NCBI GenBank assembly: GCA_964575225.1
Contig: CAZNQW010000102.1
Location: 1-13,320, forward strand
Source: CAZNQW01 sp964575225
GTDB taxonomy: Bacteria; Chloroflexota; Anaerolineae; JAAYZQ01
Reading direction: 5' to 3'
Length of the DNA stretch: 13,320 nucleotides
Below the pieces are notes generated by a model. It saw nothing but the letters and a program-made list of their open reading frames with translations, searched no databases and was not told the DNA's origin. A program made the translations under genes and the position numbers. Of the stretch, positions 1 through 7,578 are shown in pieces; the stretch's first letter is position 1, and every line of letters begins with the position of its first letter.

Positions 1-58
1 TTACTCGTGAGTCAACGAATACCTTTCGGTAAGATTCTTAATGAGTCAAATCGCGGCA

Positions 59-87
59 TTGACAAAACAACATGCGTATGGTATAAT
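59..87 (+). promoter_or_regulatory. Consensus sigma70-type promoter of the catabolic cluster
   Basis: TTGACA lies at 59-64 and TATAAT at 82-87, separated by exactly 17 bases, so both hexamers and the spacing match the vegetative sigma70 consensus. The predicted transcription start is near 94, giving a leader of roughly 98 bases before the first gene. A promoter this strong would normally need a repressor, and the palindrome directly downstream supplies a site for one. An 8-bp direct repeat (TGAGTCAA at 8-15 and 42-49) lies upstream. Confidence 0.88.
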
Positions 88-113
88 CTTAAACGTTAAC
101 GGTAACGTTTAAG
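88..113. promoter_or_regulatory. LacI-family-type operator palindrome overlapping the transcription start
   Basis: The 26 bases 88-113 form an inverted repeat centred on the CG at 100/101. The arms begin CTTAAACGTTA and end TAACGTTTAAG, and only one base pair (99/102) fails to match. An even-length palindrome with a central CG is typical of LacI/GalR-family operators. It starts directly after the -10 box and covers the expected start site, so bound protein should block transcription. The LacI-family gene at 10606 is the obvious candidate ligand, but the pairing is inferred. I saw no second copy in the window. Confidence 0.8.
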
Positions 114-191
114 TAAATTCTGCGATCCACAATCTCACATTATTCACAGCAGCACATCGTGGGCTGAAAAACACAGGAGGCCGAACGTCGC

Positions 192-1199
192 ATGGACAAG
201 ATCCGCATGGCGGTTCAAGGGAGTGGAATCATTGCACACTCCCATGCTCGTGCCTGCCAAATGGCTGAAGGGGTAGATTTGGTGGCGGCAGCCAACTGGC
301 AACCTGAATCGCTGGCTCGGCTGGCCAAGGAGTGGGAGATTCCCCGGACGACCACCCGTTTTGAAGAACTGGCCGACGATCCCAACATTGATGCTGTAAT
401 CATCACCCTCCCCAATTTTCTTCACAAAAACGAAGCCGTTCGTATGCTGCGCGCCGGCAAACACGTGCTCTTGGAAAAACCGATGGCTATGAACGTTGCC
501 GAGGCTGAAGAGATCTTGGACGCTGCTCGAGAAGCAGATCGGCGGCTGATGATCGGTTTTATGTGGCGCTTTGATATTGAGGTCAACTGGCTGCGCCGGG
601 CCATTGCCGACGGTCTCTTGGGCGATGTGGTCCGAACCAAGGGTTACCATGCCAACCCTGCGGGTGTTGGGCCTGTGGGCTGGTTTAACGAGTGCGACAA
701 GGCAGGAGGCGGCGTGGTGATTGACATGGCTGTTCACTCGCTCGACACGACTCGCTTTCTGTTAGGGGAGCCACAGGCTGTCAGCGTTTATGCCACCATG
801 GGCACGAGGTTTTCTACCTATGAGGTCGAGGATGATGCCACGTTGCTGGTGCATTGGGACAACGGCGCCTATTCCACTATTGTCGCTACTGCCTGGCAGC
901 CGTTTCAAGATGCTCCGGAGGGAGCCCATGAAGTGTGGGGCACGCGTGGCTATGGAAGGCTATTCCCATCGGTTCTGCATCTACCTTTGGCGGATGCACG
1001 GGGTTCGTTTTCCCCTTCCTTCTCAGAGCGTAAGGAACAATGTGGCCCTTTGATGTACCAACGCCAGATTGAGTACCTTGCGGACTGCATTCGATCCGGC
1101 AAGGAACCGCGGCCGGGAGGTGTCGAAGGCCTAGCGACCATGAAGATTATCGAGGCGATCTATCAGTCGGCGCATAGCAAGCAGTTGGTCAAAATCTGA
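192..1199 (+). CDS. Gfo/Idh/MocA-family NAD(P)-dependent oxidoreductase
   Basis: This 335-residue cytoplasmic dehydrogenase probably oxidises or reduces a hydroxyl/keto group on a sugar, cyclitol or derivative. The N-terminal Rossmann fold has a dinucleotide loop GSGIIA at residues 10-15. The family's EKP motif is at 95-97 (the lysine is the usual catalytic residue), and the C-terminal half has GGGVVIDMAVHSLD around 172-185, with the conserved Asp178 and His182. Length is normal for the family. The ATG at 192 has AGGAGG at 175-180, a rather long 11-base spacer. It is the first gene behind the promoter and is followed after 49 bases by a second dehydrogenase, suggesting successive redox steps. 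The substrate cannot be deduced; inositol-, glucose- and amino-sugar-type enzymes share these motifs. Confidence 0.92.
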   Translation: MDKIRMAVQGSGIIAHSHARACQMAEGVDLVAAANWQPESLARLAKEWEIPRTTTRFEELADDPNIDAVIITLPNFLHKNEAVRMLRAGKHVLLEKPMAMNVAEAEEILDAAREADRRLMIGFMWRFDIEVNWLRRAIADGLLGDVVRTKGYHANPAGVGPVGWFNECDKAGGGVVIDMAVHSLDTTRFLLGEPQAVSVYATMGTRFSTYEVEDDATLLVHWDNGAYSTIVATAWQPFQDAPEGAHEVWGTRGYGRLFPSVLHLPLADARGSFSPSFSERKEQCGPLMYQRQIEYLADCIRSGKEPRPGGVEGLATMKIIEAIYQSAHSKQLVKI

Positions 1200-1248
1200 A
1201 AGGGTTTTCTCTAGCCATCTCATTCTTGTCAATTAAGGAGAAGGAATC

Positions 1249-2286
1249 ATGAGCATTCCGCAGCGCATGCACGCTGCCATCTTTGCCGGGGAGGGACTGC
1301 TCTCCGTGGTCGAGCGCGATGTGCCCTCCCCCAAGGCGCATGACGACGTTTTGGTCAAGGTCGAGGCTTGTGGCGTATGCGGCACCGATCTGCGTTTTCT
1401 CAGTGTCCCGCCGATATTGGAAGCGCGGCATGGGGTGGTGTTGGGCCATGAGTATGTCGGCGAAATCGTTTCTTTGGGTGCAGGCGTTCAGCACTTGGCG
1501 CTCGGCGATCGCGTGGTAGCCATGCCTGACATCCCATGTGGGTACTGTGATGCTTGCTTAGAAGGATACCCTAACCTGTGCCCAAACGTAGTCAGCATTG
1601 GGGGGGCCATCGACGGAGGTTTTGCCGAGTATGCCATGGCGCCGGCAAGAGCCCTATACCCGATCCCGAAATCGCTAACTGCCGAGGCGGCAGGCTTGTT
1701 TGAACTACAGACCTGCGTTCTCGGGGGCGTGGAGAAGGCCGCTCTTCTGTCAGGGGAGGACGTTGTGGTCATTGGAGCGGGCCCTGCTGGCCTCAGCTAT
1801 ATGAAGTGGTTTAATGCGGCGGGTGCTGGCCGTGTGATTATGGTCGAGATCAATCCCTGGCGCATCAATTTTGCTCTCCATCACGGGGCGACAGTTGTGT
1901 TGAATCCACAGTGTGATGATGTAGTCCAGTCGGTGCGCCAGCTTACCGGAGGGGGGGCTTCTATTGTGGTGGACGCTCTTGGCTCGGCGCTTGACGTTGC
2001 GATTCGCTGCGCCGGCCGCGCAGCCAGAATCATCGTCTTTGGCGAGAATGCCCAAGCAGAGTGCGCTGTGCGCCCATACGATATCCAGCAGCGAGAATTG
2101 CGCATTTTGGGCAGTTATTTGGGGCCTTGTCACTTCCCGAAGGTCGTTCGGGCGCTTGAGCATGGGTCCGTCGACTTGACCGACTTGGTGACACACCGGT
2201 TATCACTGTCCGAACTGCCAGCCGGCATCAAGGAGCTGGCTGCTGGGCGGGGAGCCAAAGGCATTTGTTTCTTGGAAAGGAGGTGA
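1249..2286 (+). CDS. Zinc-dependent medium-chain alcohol/polyol dehydrogenase
   Basis: This 345-residue medium-chain dehydrogenase oxidises a secondary alcohol or polyol with NAD(P). The GroES-like N-terminal domain carries catalytic-zinc residues Cys44 (in GVCGTD), His67 and Glu68 (GHEYVGE), and a full structural-zinc set Cys97, Cys100, Cys103 and Cys111. The Rossmann domain has GAGPAG at 176-181, with an acidic residue (Glu200) after the second strand that favours NAD over NADP. Length is typical of sorbitol/threonine-dehydrogenase-like enzymes. The ATG has TAAGGAG eight bases upstream. It sits between the Gfo/Idh/MocA gene and the transporter, so it probably acts on the imported compound or its first product. 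The exact substrate is unknown. Confidence 0.93.
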   Translation: MSIPQRMHAAIFAGEGLLSVVERDVPSPKAHDDVLVKVEACGVCGTDLRFLSVPPILEARHGVVLGHEYVGEIVSLGAGVQHLALGDRVVAMPDIPCGYCDACLEGYPNLCPNVVSIGGAIDGGFAEYAMAPARALYPIPKSLTAEAAGLFELQTCVLGGVEKAALLSGEDVVVIGAGPAGLSYMKWFNAAGAGRVIMVEINPWRINFALHHGATVVLNPQCDDVVQSVRQLTGGGASIVVDALGSALDVAIRCAGRAARIIVFGENAQAECAVRPYDIQQRELRILGSYLGPCHFPKVVRALEHGSVDLTDLVTHRLSLSELPAGIKELAAGRGAKGICFLERR

Positions 2287-2362
2287 GGAAGTCTATCAAA
2301 GAGGGACAGGTCTCTTGTCGTGAATCTTGAGGAGAGCAATCCATGTGTAAGGAGGAGCAACA

Positions 2363-3691
2363 ATGAAAAGGTACGAAAGACTCACCGCTGCGGTTTTGCT
2401 TTTTTCGCGTTTGGTTGGGGTGTTGGCTGCATGTGGAGCTGAACCGACCGCTTCGGTAGATCCCCCGCCTGCTGGAGAGGCCACACAGCCGCCAGCTCAG
2501 GAAGCTATTACCCTGACGTGGCTGCAATGGTGGGTGAATGAGTGGGGCCCCGAGAATCATGCGGCCTTGATCAAGGGGTTTGAGGATGCCCATCCTGGTG
2601 TGACCGTTAAGGTGGTGGATGTTCCCTGGCCTGACATGGCGGGCAAGATCCAGGCTGCTGCGGCAGGCGGTAGTGAGCAGTACGATATCATTGGGGTCGA
2701 AAACGACTGGATCGCCAGCATGGTCAAACAAGGGTACGTCGAGAACCTCGATCCGCTGCTCGCAGCGGACGCGACTTTTGCCGACAGCCTCACCTCAGTA
2801 ACTCCGATGGAGTATTTGGGCGAGACCAAAGCCCTCTGTCTCTACCTCATACCCTATCAGTTTGCCTACAACGTGGAGCTATTCGAACAAGAAGGACTTG
2901 AACCACCCTCAGACTGGGACGAGTTCGCCGACCTGATGGCGCAGTTGAAAGACGAAGCAGCCAACAAGTATGGAATCGTCATGTCCATTCAGGATGCGAG
3001 TGTCATCGCCACGCGCTACTTTGGCTTCCGCCTGGCCCAAGAAGGGGGGCAGTGGCTTGATGGAGAAGGCAATCCCGCCTTCAACTCTCCCGAAGGAGTG
3101 GCTGCCCTGCAGTGGTGGATCGACTTTTACAATCAGGGTTTGATGGCACCGGGTTCACTGGGTGCAGACCAGGCCCTGACATTGGAGCTCGTGGCCAGTG
3201 GACAAGTGCCCAGCATCATCGATGGGCCGTTTGTGTGGACAAAGGCAAAGCAGATAGATCCCGATATCAAGATGGCCTATGCCCCGCCGTGGAAAGACAA
3301 GACCGGTGGCTATTCATGGGCCTGCAGTGGCGTCGCCCTGGGGGCCAAGTCTCAGAATAAGGAGATGGCCTGGGAATTCATCGAGTATCTTTATTCCAAA
3401 GACGTGGCACTCAAGATGACCGAGACGGTCAATCTGCCATGGGCCACCAACGATGCCATGGAATCCCTTGAGGGCAGCGACAACCCAATGCTGAAGTACA
3501 TCCCTCAATTTGCCAATCAGGATGCCGCACACAATGTGCTCTATCCTGTCCTGCCCAGCCAGGATAAGCTACTGGATGCCATCAAACTCGCTTTCCAGCA
3601 GGCGCTCACGGGTGAGAAGGATGCCCAGACCGCTTTGGACGAAGCGGCCGCCGTCTGGCAGGCGGAACTGGACGCAGCCAGAAGTCAGTAG
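2363..3691 (+). CDS. ABC transporter substrate-binding lipoprotein, carbohydrate (CUT1) type
   Basis: This is the extracytoplasmic binding protein of the importer, 442 residues, family-1 solute-binding type. The N-terminus is a lipoprotein signal with lipobox LAAC at 21-24, so Cys24 should be lipidated. A Pro/Glu/Ala-rich linker follows (about 28-47), and the mature domain opens with ITLTWLQWWV. Aromatic residues are frequent (repeated Trp pairs), as in sugar-binding members. The signal is slightly odd: Arg16 interrupts the hydrophobic core. The ATG is set by AAGGAGGAG at 2349-2357. It is followed by two permeases, with a hairpin-rich gap of 182 bases between. The ligand is not identifiable; a sugar-like or oligosaccharide ligand is expected from the CUT1 context. 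Confidence 0.92.
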   Translation: MKRYERLTAAVLLFSRLVGVLAACGAEPTASVDPPPAGEATQPPAQEAITLTWLQWWVNEWGPENHAALIKGFEDAHPGVTVKVVDVPWPDMAGKIQAAAAGGSEQYDIIGVENDWIASMVKQGYVENLDPLLAADATFADSLTSVTPMEYLGETKALCLYLIPYQFAYNVELFEQEGLEPPSDWDEFADLMAQLKDEAANKYGIVMSIQDASVIATRYFGFRLAQEGGQWLDGEGNPAFNSPEGVAALQWWIDFYNQGLMAPGSLGADQALTLELVASGQVPSIIDGPFVWTKAKQIDPDIKMAYAPPWKDKTGGYSWACSGVALGAKSQNKEMAWEFIEYLYSKDVALKMTETVNLPWATNDAMESLEGSDNPMLKYIPQFANQDAAHNVLYPVLPSQDKLLDAIKLAFQQALTGEKDAQTALDEAAAVWQAELDAARSQ

Positions 3692-3736
3692 CAACTAGGG
3701 AATTGGCGAGGGCGGCTTTCTACCTGACGAGAGAAG

Positions 3737-3810
3737 GGCGAGACGATCGCCGTCCTCGCCATCTTGAGCGACTGGGTAATAGGAGAACGGAAGTGGCTAA
3801 ACCCAGTCGC
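3737..3810 (+). other. Tandem RNA hairpins between binding-protein and permease genes
   Basis: Two stem-loops lie back to back. The first pairs GGCGAG (3737-3742) with CTCGCC (3755-3760) and continues as ACG/CGT past one bulged C around a five-base loop. The second pairs GCGACTGGGT (3768-3777) with ACCCAGTCGC (3801-3810), a perfect 10-bp stem with a 23-base loop. Neither is followed by a T run, so they are not standard terminators. In other sugar ABC operons, stem-loops at this place shield the upstream binding-protein message and raise its level over the permeases; that role is inferred here. Confidence 0.7.
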
Positions 3811-3873
3811 GTTGTCCCAAATTCCATGCTGGTTTGGTCCATCTGTCGTCCTCTGAAAAAAAACGGAGACGGG

Positions 3874-4866
3874 ATGATGCTTGGTGAGGAGAAACATACA
3901 AGAAAAACTCGCCCTCCACAAGGGGCAGCCGGTGGCCGAAGTGGGGGGAACTCGTCCACGGTCGCCAACCGTCGACTGAGTCTACCCAGGTTCCAGATGG
4001 GTTATTTCTTTGTGGCCCCTGCGCTAGTATACCTGTTTGTGTTCAGCATTTACCCCATGCTGTCCACCGTTCGTATGAGCTTTATGGATGTGGCAGCCGG
4101 CGAGTGGTACCCGGTTGGTTTTCAAAACTATGCTGCCCTGTTTGAAGATGCATGGTTCTTTAATAGCCTCAAGAATGCCGTGATTTTCACCATAGCCTCC
4201 ACAGTGCTGCATTTGGTGCTAGGTCTCGTGTTTGCCTTGCTCCTCAATGAAACGTGGTTCAGCTATCTCTTTCGCAATTTCATGCGAGGGGCGCTCTTTC
4301 TCCCCTACATCTTTTCTACGGCAGCTACTGCCCTGATGTGGTCGCTCCTTTTTCATCCCTTTGGGCTTTTAAACTACATTCAGATGGCATGGTCTCAACC
4401 CCCTGTGCCTATTGACTTTTTGGGGACGTCTGGGTTGGCCATGGTAGGGGTGATCGCCGTGAACACCTGGAAGGCCTATCCGTTCTACATGATTGGCATC
4501 CTTGGCGGCCTACAATCCATCCCAACCGAATTGTATGAGGCCGCCCGAGTCGATGGGGCAACGGCATGGCAACGGTTTCGCCATGTAACCATACCACAGC
4601 TCCGCCCTGTTTTGGTGCCTATTGCTACGATTGACATAATAAGCACTTTCGGACATGTTGATCTAATCAAGATGCTGACCCGAGGTGGCCCATTGCGGAC
4701 GACAGAGACGGTGGCCTACTACATTTATAAAGTGTCCATGCTGGATGGCCGCCTGGCCTACGGCGCGGCAGTCAGCACCCTGACGCTGATCGTCTTGGCT
4801 GTGGTGGCCTTTACGTACCTGCGTGCGTTATCAAAGGGAGGCGAAACCGGTGAAACAAGTTTCTAG
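3874..4866 (+). CDS. Sugar ABC transporter permease (MalF-like, CUT1)
   Basis: This inner-membrane channel subunit has 330 residues and about six membrane segments (roughly 43-63, 101-124, 138-160, 187-211, 242-262 and 296-316). The cytoplasmic EAA loop, which contacts the ATPase, reads EAARVDGA from 222 and continues to IPQLRP near 240-245. The reading frame stays open back to a TTG at 3703, but that stretch would run through the two hairpins. The ATG at 3874 has GGAG at 3865-3868 and a five-base spacer, and gives the usual permease length; ATG 3877 is equally possible. The N-terminal 35 residues are polar and Gly/Arg-rich before the first membrane segment. It overlaps the next permease by 17 bases, indicating coupled translation. 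Confidence 0.92.
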   Translation: MMLGEEKHTRKTRPPQGAAGGRSGGNSSTVANRRLSLPRFQMGYFFVAPALVYLFVFSIYPMLSTVRMSFMDVAAGEWYPVGFQNYAALFEDAWFFNSLKNAVIFTIASTVLHLVLGLVFALLLNETWFSYLFRNFMRGALFLPYIFSTAATALMWSLLFHPFGLLNYIQMAWSQPPVPIDFLGTSGLAMVGVIAVNTWKAYPFYMIGILGGLQSIPTELYEAARVDGATAWQRFRHVTIPQLRPVLVPIATIDIISTFGHVDLIKMLTRGGPLRTTETVAYYIYKVSMLDGRLAYGAAVSTLTLIVLAVVAFTYLRALSKGGETGETSF

Positions 4867-5737
4867 TCTGCCAAACGGAACGTCTAGCCGCACGATCCAT
4901 TTCGGCAGAAAGCTACGAGCAACACTGGGGCAGCTTGCCGTTGTCACGCTGACCGCCTTGGCGGCGGCGATCATCCTGATTCCCATTATATGGATGATTA
5001 GTGCGGCGGTGCGCCCGATCGCCGAGATCCTGACGTACCCGCCCGAGCTGATCCCCAGTCAAATCACTGGGCAGTTCTTTACGCGTATTCTCAAGAACCC
5101 GATTTACCAACGCTACTTCCTGAACAGCGTGATTCTCTCGGTCATGGTGATGGCTTTCAGTATTGCCCTAGGCCTCCTCGCTGCCTACGGGTTCTCGCGT
5201 TTTAGGATGAAGGGAGGCCGGGCCATGTTAATGGGCATTGTCGCCTTGTTGATGCTGCCCCCGGTCACGGTTGTAATCCCCTATTTTCGGATGGCTCATA
5301 CCTTCAGGGTGTACGATACTTTACTGGGACTCGTGCTCGTCGACACGGCCTTTGTCTTGCCGATCGTTGTTTGGATGCTGAAGGGTTATATGGATGCCAT
5401 TCCCGTGGAACTCGAAGAAGCGGCCCAGATTGATGGCTGCACGCGTCTTCAGGCGTTGATTCGGATCCTGTTGCCGCTGGCAGTGCCCGGGATCATCGGC
5501 ACGGCGACTTTTGCCTTTATCTTTGCCTGGAATGAGTACCTCTTGGCTGTTTCGCTTACTGACACACCCATTTCGCAGCCAATCACCATTGGACTGGCAG
5601 CCTTTTTCGGTCAATACGTCCGAGATTGGAATTCGATCATGGCCTTGTCCACCATCAGCAGCTTGCCCTTGATGCTCATCTTTATCTTCCTCCAGCGTTG
5701 GGTGGTACAGGGGCTGACGGCTGGGGCCGTGAAGTGA
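4850..5737 (+). CDS. Sugar ABC transporter permease (MalG-like, CUT1)
   Basis: This is the second membrane subunit, 295 residues. It has a first membrane segment at about 31-51, a long periplasmic-side loop, and further segments near 92-113, 126-147, 156-177, 213-233 and 268-284. The EAA loop is EEAAQIDGC from 189 to 197, followed by LLPLAVPGI, and the FAWNEYLLA stretch at 225-233 is a common MalG-family signature. I chose GTG 4850 because AGGGAGG lies at 4835-4841, eight bases upstream; GTG 4823 is in frame and nine codons longer but has no comparable ribosome site. It pairs with the preceding permease. No ATP-binding subunit follows, so a shared ATPase elsewhere in the genome is likely. Confidence 0.92.
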   Translation: MKQVSSLPNGTSSRTIHFGRKLRATLGQLAVVTLTALAAAIILIPIIWMISAAVRPIAEILTYPPELIPSQITGQFFTRILKNPIYQRYFLNSVILSVMVMAFSIALGLLAAYGFSRFRMKGGRAMLMGIVALLMLPPVTVVIPYFRMAHTFRVYDTLLGLVLVDTAFVLPIVVWMLKGYMDAIPVELEEAAQIDGCTRLQALIRILLPLAVPGIIGTATFAFIFAWNEYLLAVSLTDTPISQPITIGLAAFFGQYVRDWNSIMALSTISSLPLMLIFIFLQRWVVQGLTAGAVK

Positions 5738-5774
5738 GTCGATACCAAAGAGCATGTGCCTATCTACCGAGTAG

Positions 5775-5789
5775 CATGAACGATTCATG
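5775..5789 (+). other. Small perfect inverted repeat ahead of an amidohydrolase-like gene
   Basis: CATGAA (5775-5780) and TTCATG (5784-5789) form a perfect six-pair stem around the three-base loop CGA. It ends one base before the AAGGAG ribosome site (5791-5796) of the next gene. It may modestly affect initiation or be chance; the stem is AT-rich and weak. Confidence 0.35.
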
Positions 5790-5801
5790 TAAGGAGTGCT
5801 T

Positions 5802-6542
5802 ATGAGACAGGTGTTTGACTGCAGTTGCTGTTTTGGATTGTACCGTACCCGTGTGTTTCGCTATGCCCGCACCGCCGTCGAGTTGTTGGACGAAATGGAT
5901 TTCTGCGGCATCGATCGGGCGCTTGTGTATCACACATCCATGCGCCTGGCCGATCCAAACATCGGTAATGAGCGCATCGTTCAGGAAACTTGCGGTCTGC
6001 CGCGTTTGGTGCCTGCTTGGTCGGTGCTGCCCGGCCAGACGGGCGAGCAACCGTCCACCGATCAGATTGTCGATGGCATGCGGCAACACCATGTGCGCGC
6101 TCTCTACCTTTTTCCTGAGGAGCATCGGTATCAATTGGACAGAATCACTTGGGGCGAGCAGCTGGATGTCTATTCCGAACGGCGCATACCTATCTTTGTG
6201 AAAGCCAGTCTTGACAAGATTGGCAACCTGTTGAGGGATTATCCCGAACTCGTGGTTGTCACGGGCACACAGGGCAGCAATCCTCTGGATCGCTATGCAT
6301 GGCCGCTGATCGAGCGCTATCCCAACCTCTACTTTGAAACATCTAGCTATCAGGTGGATGGCATCCTTGATGCGTTCTGCCGTCGCTATGGCGCCTCCCG
6401 ATTGCTCTTTGGTTCTGGCTATCCAGACCATTGCGCTGGTGCCTCCCTGCTGATGGTGGCCCATGCCGACATCTCGGAAGAAGATCGGCAGGCCATTTAC
6501 GGAGAGAATCTTTCCCGACTGCTCGCGGAGGTGGTGCTATGA
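5802..6542 (+). CDS. Amidohydrolase-2-like TIM-barrel protein lacking the metal-ligand motifs
   Basis: This 246-residue protein resembles the amidohydrolase-2 group in order and length of elements: a β-strand start (QVFDCSCCFG), a strand VVVTG near 151-155, NLYFETSS near 175-182 and LLFGSGYPD at 201-209. The residues that normally bind metal are absent. The N-terminal HxH is replaced by CSC (residues 7-9), the usual barrel His is replaced in TGTQG (154-158), and the Asp of GSD is Gly in GSG (204-206). It may be a non-catalytic partner of the next gene product or an enzyme with different chemistry. ATG 5802 has AAGGAG five bases upstream. Its stop overlaps the next start (ATGA), showing tight coupling. 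Function unknown. Confidence 0.75.
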   Translation: MRQVFDCSCCFGLYRTRVFRYARTAVELLDEMDFCGIDRALVYHTSMRLADPNIGNERIVQETCGLPRLVPAWSVLPGQTGEQPSTDQIVDGMRQHHVRALYLFPEEHRYQLDRITWGEQLDVYSERRIPIFVKASLDKIGNLLRDYPELVVVTGTQGSNPLDRYAWPLIERYPNLYFETSSYQVDGILDAFCRRYGASRLLFGSGYPDHCAGASLLMVAHADISEEDRQAIYGENLSRLLAEVVL

Positions 6543-7432
6543 TGAATCCCTCACCGATTGCTCGCGAATATCTCGAGAAGGGGCGTTCCACCGATTGCCC
6601 AATCATCGATATGCACGGCCACTTGGGACCTTTCTATGGGGCCTACCTGCCAAGCGCGACGTTGGAGCGAATGCGACAGCGGATGGCGCGATGTGGGGTG
6701 CAACGCCTAGTGTGCTCGCATCATCTGGCCTTGACCTACGACTCGGACGAAGGCAATGCTTTGCTGCAGGACGTCATCGACGCGTACCCTGGCGAGTTTC
6801 TGGGGTATTGGTTGATCAACCCCAACTTCCCGGCGGTCGTTGAGAAGGATCTGGTCAACTTTGACAAGACCCGTGGCTTTGTCGGCCTCAAGTTCTGGCC
6901 TGATTACCATCACGTGACGATTACCTCGATCCAGTATGCAGCTGCCCTTGAATATGCCAACGCTCACAAGCTATTGGTCCTGATCCACACGTGGGGGGGC
7001 AGTCCATTCGATCGTCCCGCCCTGATAGCCGAGTTAGCGGAACGCTACACTCAGGCTCAATTCCTCATGGGGCACTCTGGGTATGGGGAATGGGACGTGG
7101 CTGTCGGTGTTTCCCGCGATTATCCGAATGTCTATCTTGATCTTACCAGTGTGGTGGTGGGGATCGATTTTTCCATGATGCCCGGCGGTAGCCTGATGGC
7201 TCAGGCCTCGGCAGGTTCGCCCCAGGTGAACGGCATCGTCGAGTATTTTGTGGAAGTGGCTGGCTCGAAAAAGATTGTGTATGGTAGCGACTTGCCCTGG
7301 TATAGCCAGCACTATCACGCCGGAGCCGTGCTATTTGCACGGATCAGCGATGAGGCGCGGCACGACATTCTGCATCGCAATGCGGAACAGCTGCTGGGCT
7401 CCCACCTGGACCGGGGTCGGCCGCAGAGCTGA
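6539..7432 (+). CDS. Amidohydrolase-2 family metal-dependent hydrolase
   Basis: This 297-residue cytoplasmic TIM-barrel hydrolase or decarboxylase keeps all expected metal-site motifs: IIDMHGHLG with His26 and His28, GLKFWP with Lys118, LIHTWGG with His150, LMGHSG with His179, and VYGSDLP with Asp251. Family members cleave amides, lactones or C-C bonds, often in carbohydrate or aromatic acid pathways. ATG 6539 overlaps the stop of the preceding paralogue-like gene and is served by GGAGGT at 6528-6532; ATG 6542 is equally possible. The open frame extends upstream to 6431 inside the previous gene, without support. Its adjacency to a ligand-less relative suggests an active/inactive pair, perhaps a heteromer. 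The substrate is unknown. Confidence 0.88.
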   Translation: MMNPSPIAREYLEKGRSTDCPIIDMHGHLGPFYGAYLPSATLERMRQRMARCGVQRLVCSHHLALTYDSDEGNALLQDVIDAYPGEFLGYWLINPNFPAVVEKDLVNFDKTRGFVGLKFWPDYHHVTITSIQYAAALEYANAHKLLVLIHTWGGSPFDRPALIAELAERYTQAQFLMGHSGYGEWDVAVGVSRDYPNVYLDLTSVVVGIDFSMMPGGSLMAQASAGSPQVNGIVEYFVEVAGSKKIVYGSDLPWYSQHYHAGAVLFARISDEARHDILHRNAEQLLGSHLDRGRPQS

Positions 7433-7468
7433 GGGGCGATGGCTTTGCGCCGCATAGTCGGAGACTAG

Positions 7469-7502
7469 ACGAGGGGTCGTTCCTGCTCGTCAGCTTGCAA
7501 GC
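7469..7502. other. Inverted repeats in the gap before the MlrC-like gene
   Basis: GACGAG and CTCGTC (left arm ending 7473, right arm 7486-7491) can pair over a 12-base loop. Directly after them GCTTGCAAGC (7493-7502) is a perfect 10-bp palindrome. No T run follows, so a terminator is unlikely and the downstream gene is probably still co-transcribed. Possible roles are RNA processing or a protein-binding site; neither is demonstrated. Confidence 0.35.
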
Positions 7503-7534
7503 GGGGTTCGGAAAAGTCTGTAGAAAGGAGATGT

Positions 7535-7564
7535 ATGCGACCGGTCGCACCCTTGCGATCGTAG
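7535..7564 (+). other. Possible nine-codon leader peptide before the MlrC-like gene
   Basis: The best ribosome site in this gap, AGAAAGGAG (7522-7530), does not serve the likely start of the downstream gene at 7579. It lies four bases before ATG 7535, which opens a nine-codon frame (MRPVAPLRS) stopping at TAG 7562-7564, 14 bases short of ATG 7579. This could be a translational-coupling leader. Alternatively the hydrolase starts at ATG 7531, directly touching the ribosome site. Neither option is proven. Confidence 0.3.
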
Positions 7565-7578
7565 CATACTGGCGTACC

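Noticed and set aside
144..737. Long minus-strand open frame (197 codons) opposite the first dehydrogenase
   Set aside because: It lies antisense to a gene with clear Gfo/Idh/MocA motifs, has no ribosome site or recognisable domain, and extends across the leader; typical shadow of a coding strand.
3703..3873. 57-codon N-terminal extension of the first permease starting at TTG 3703
   Set aside because: It would be translated through two strong hairpins, has an Arg-rich sequence unlike permease N-termini and no ribosome site, whereas ATG 3874 has GGAG at five bases.
5760..6464. Minus-strand open frame of 234 codons opposite the first amidohydrolase-like gene
   Set aside because: Antisense shadow; the plus-strand gene has a good ribosome site, ATGA coupling to the next gene and family-like strands.
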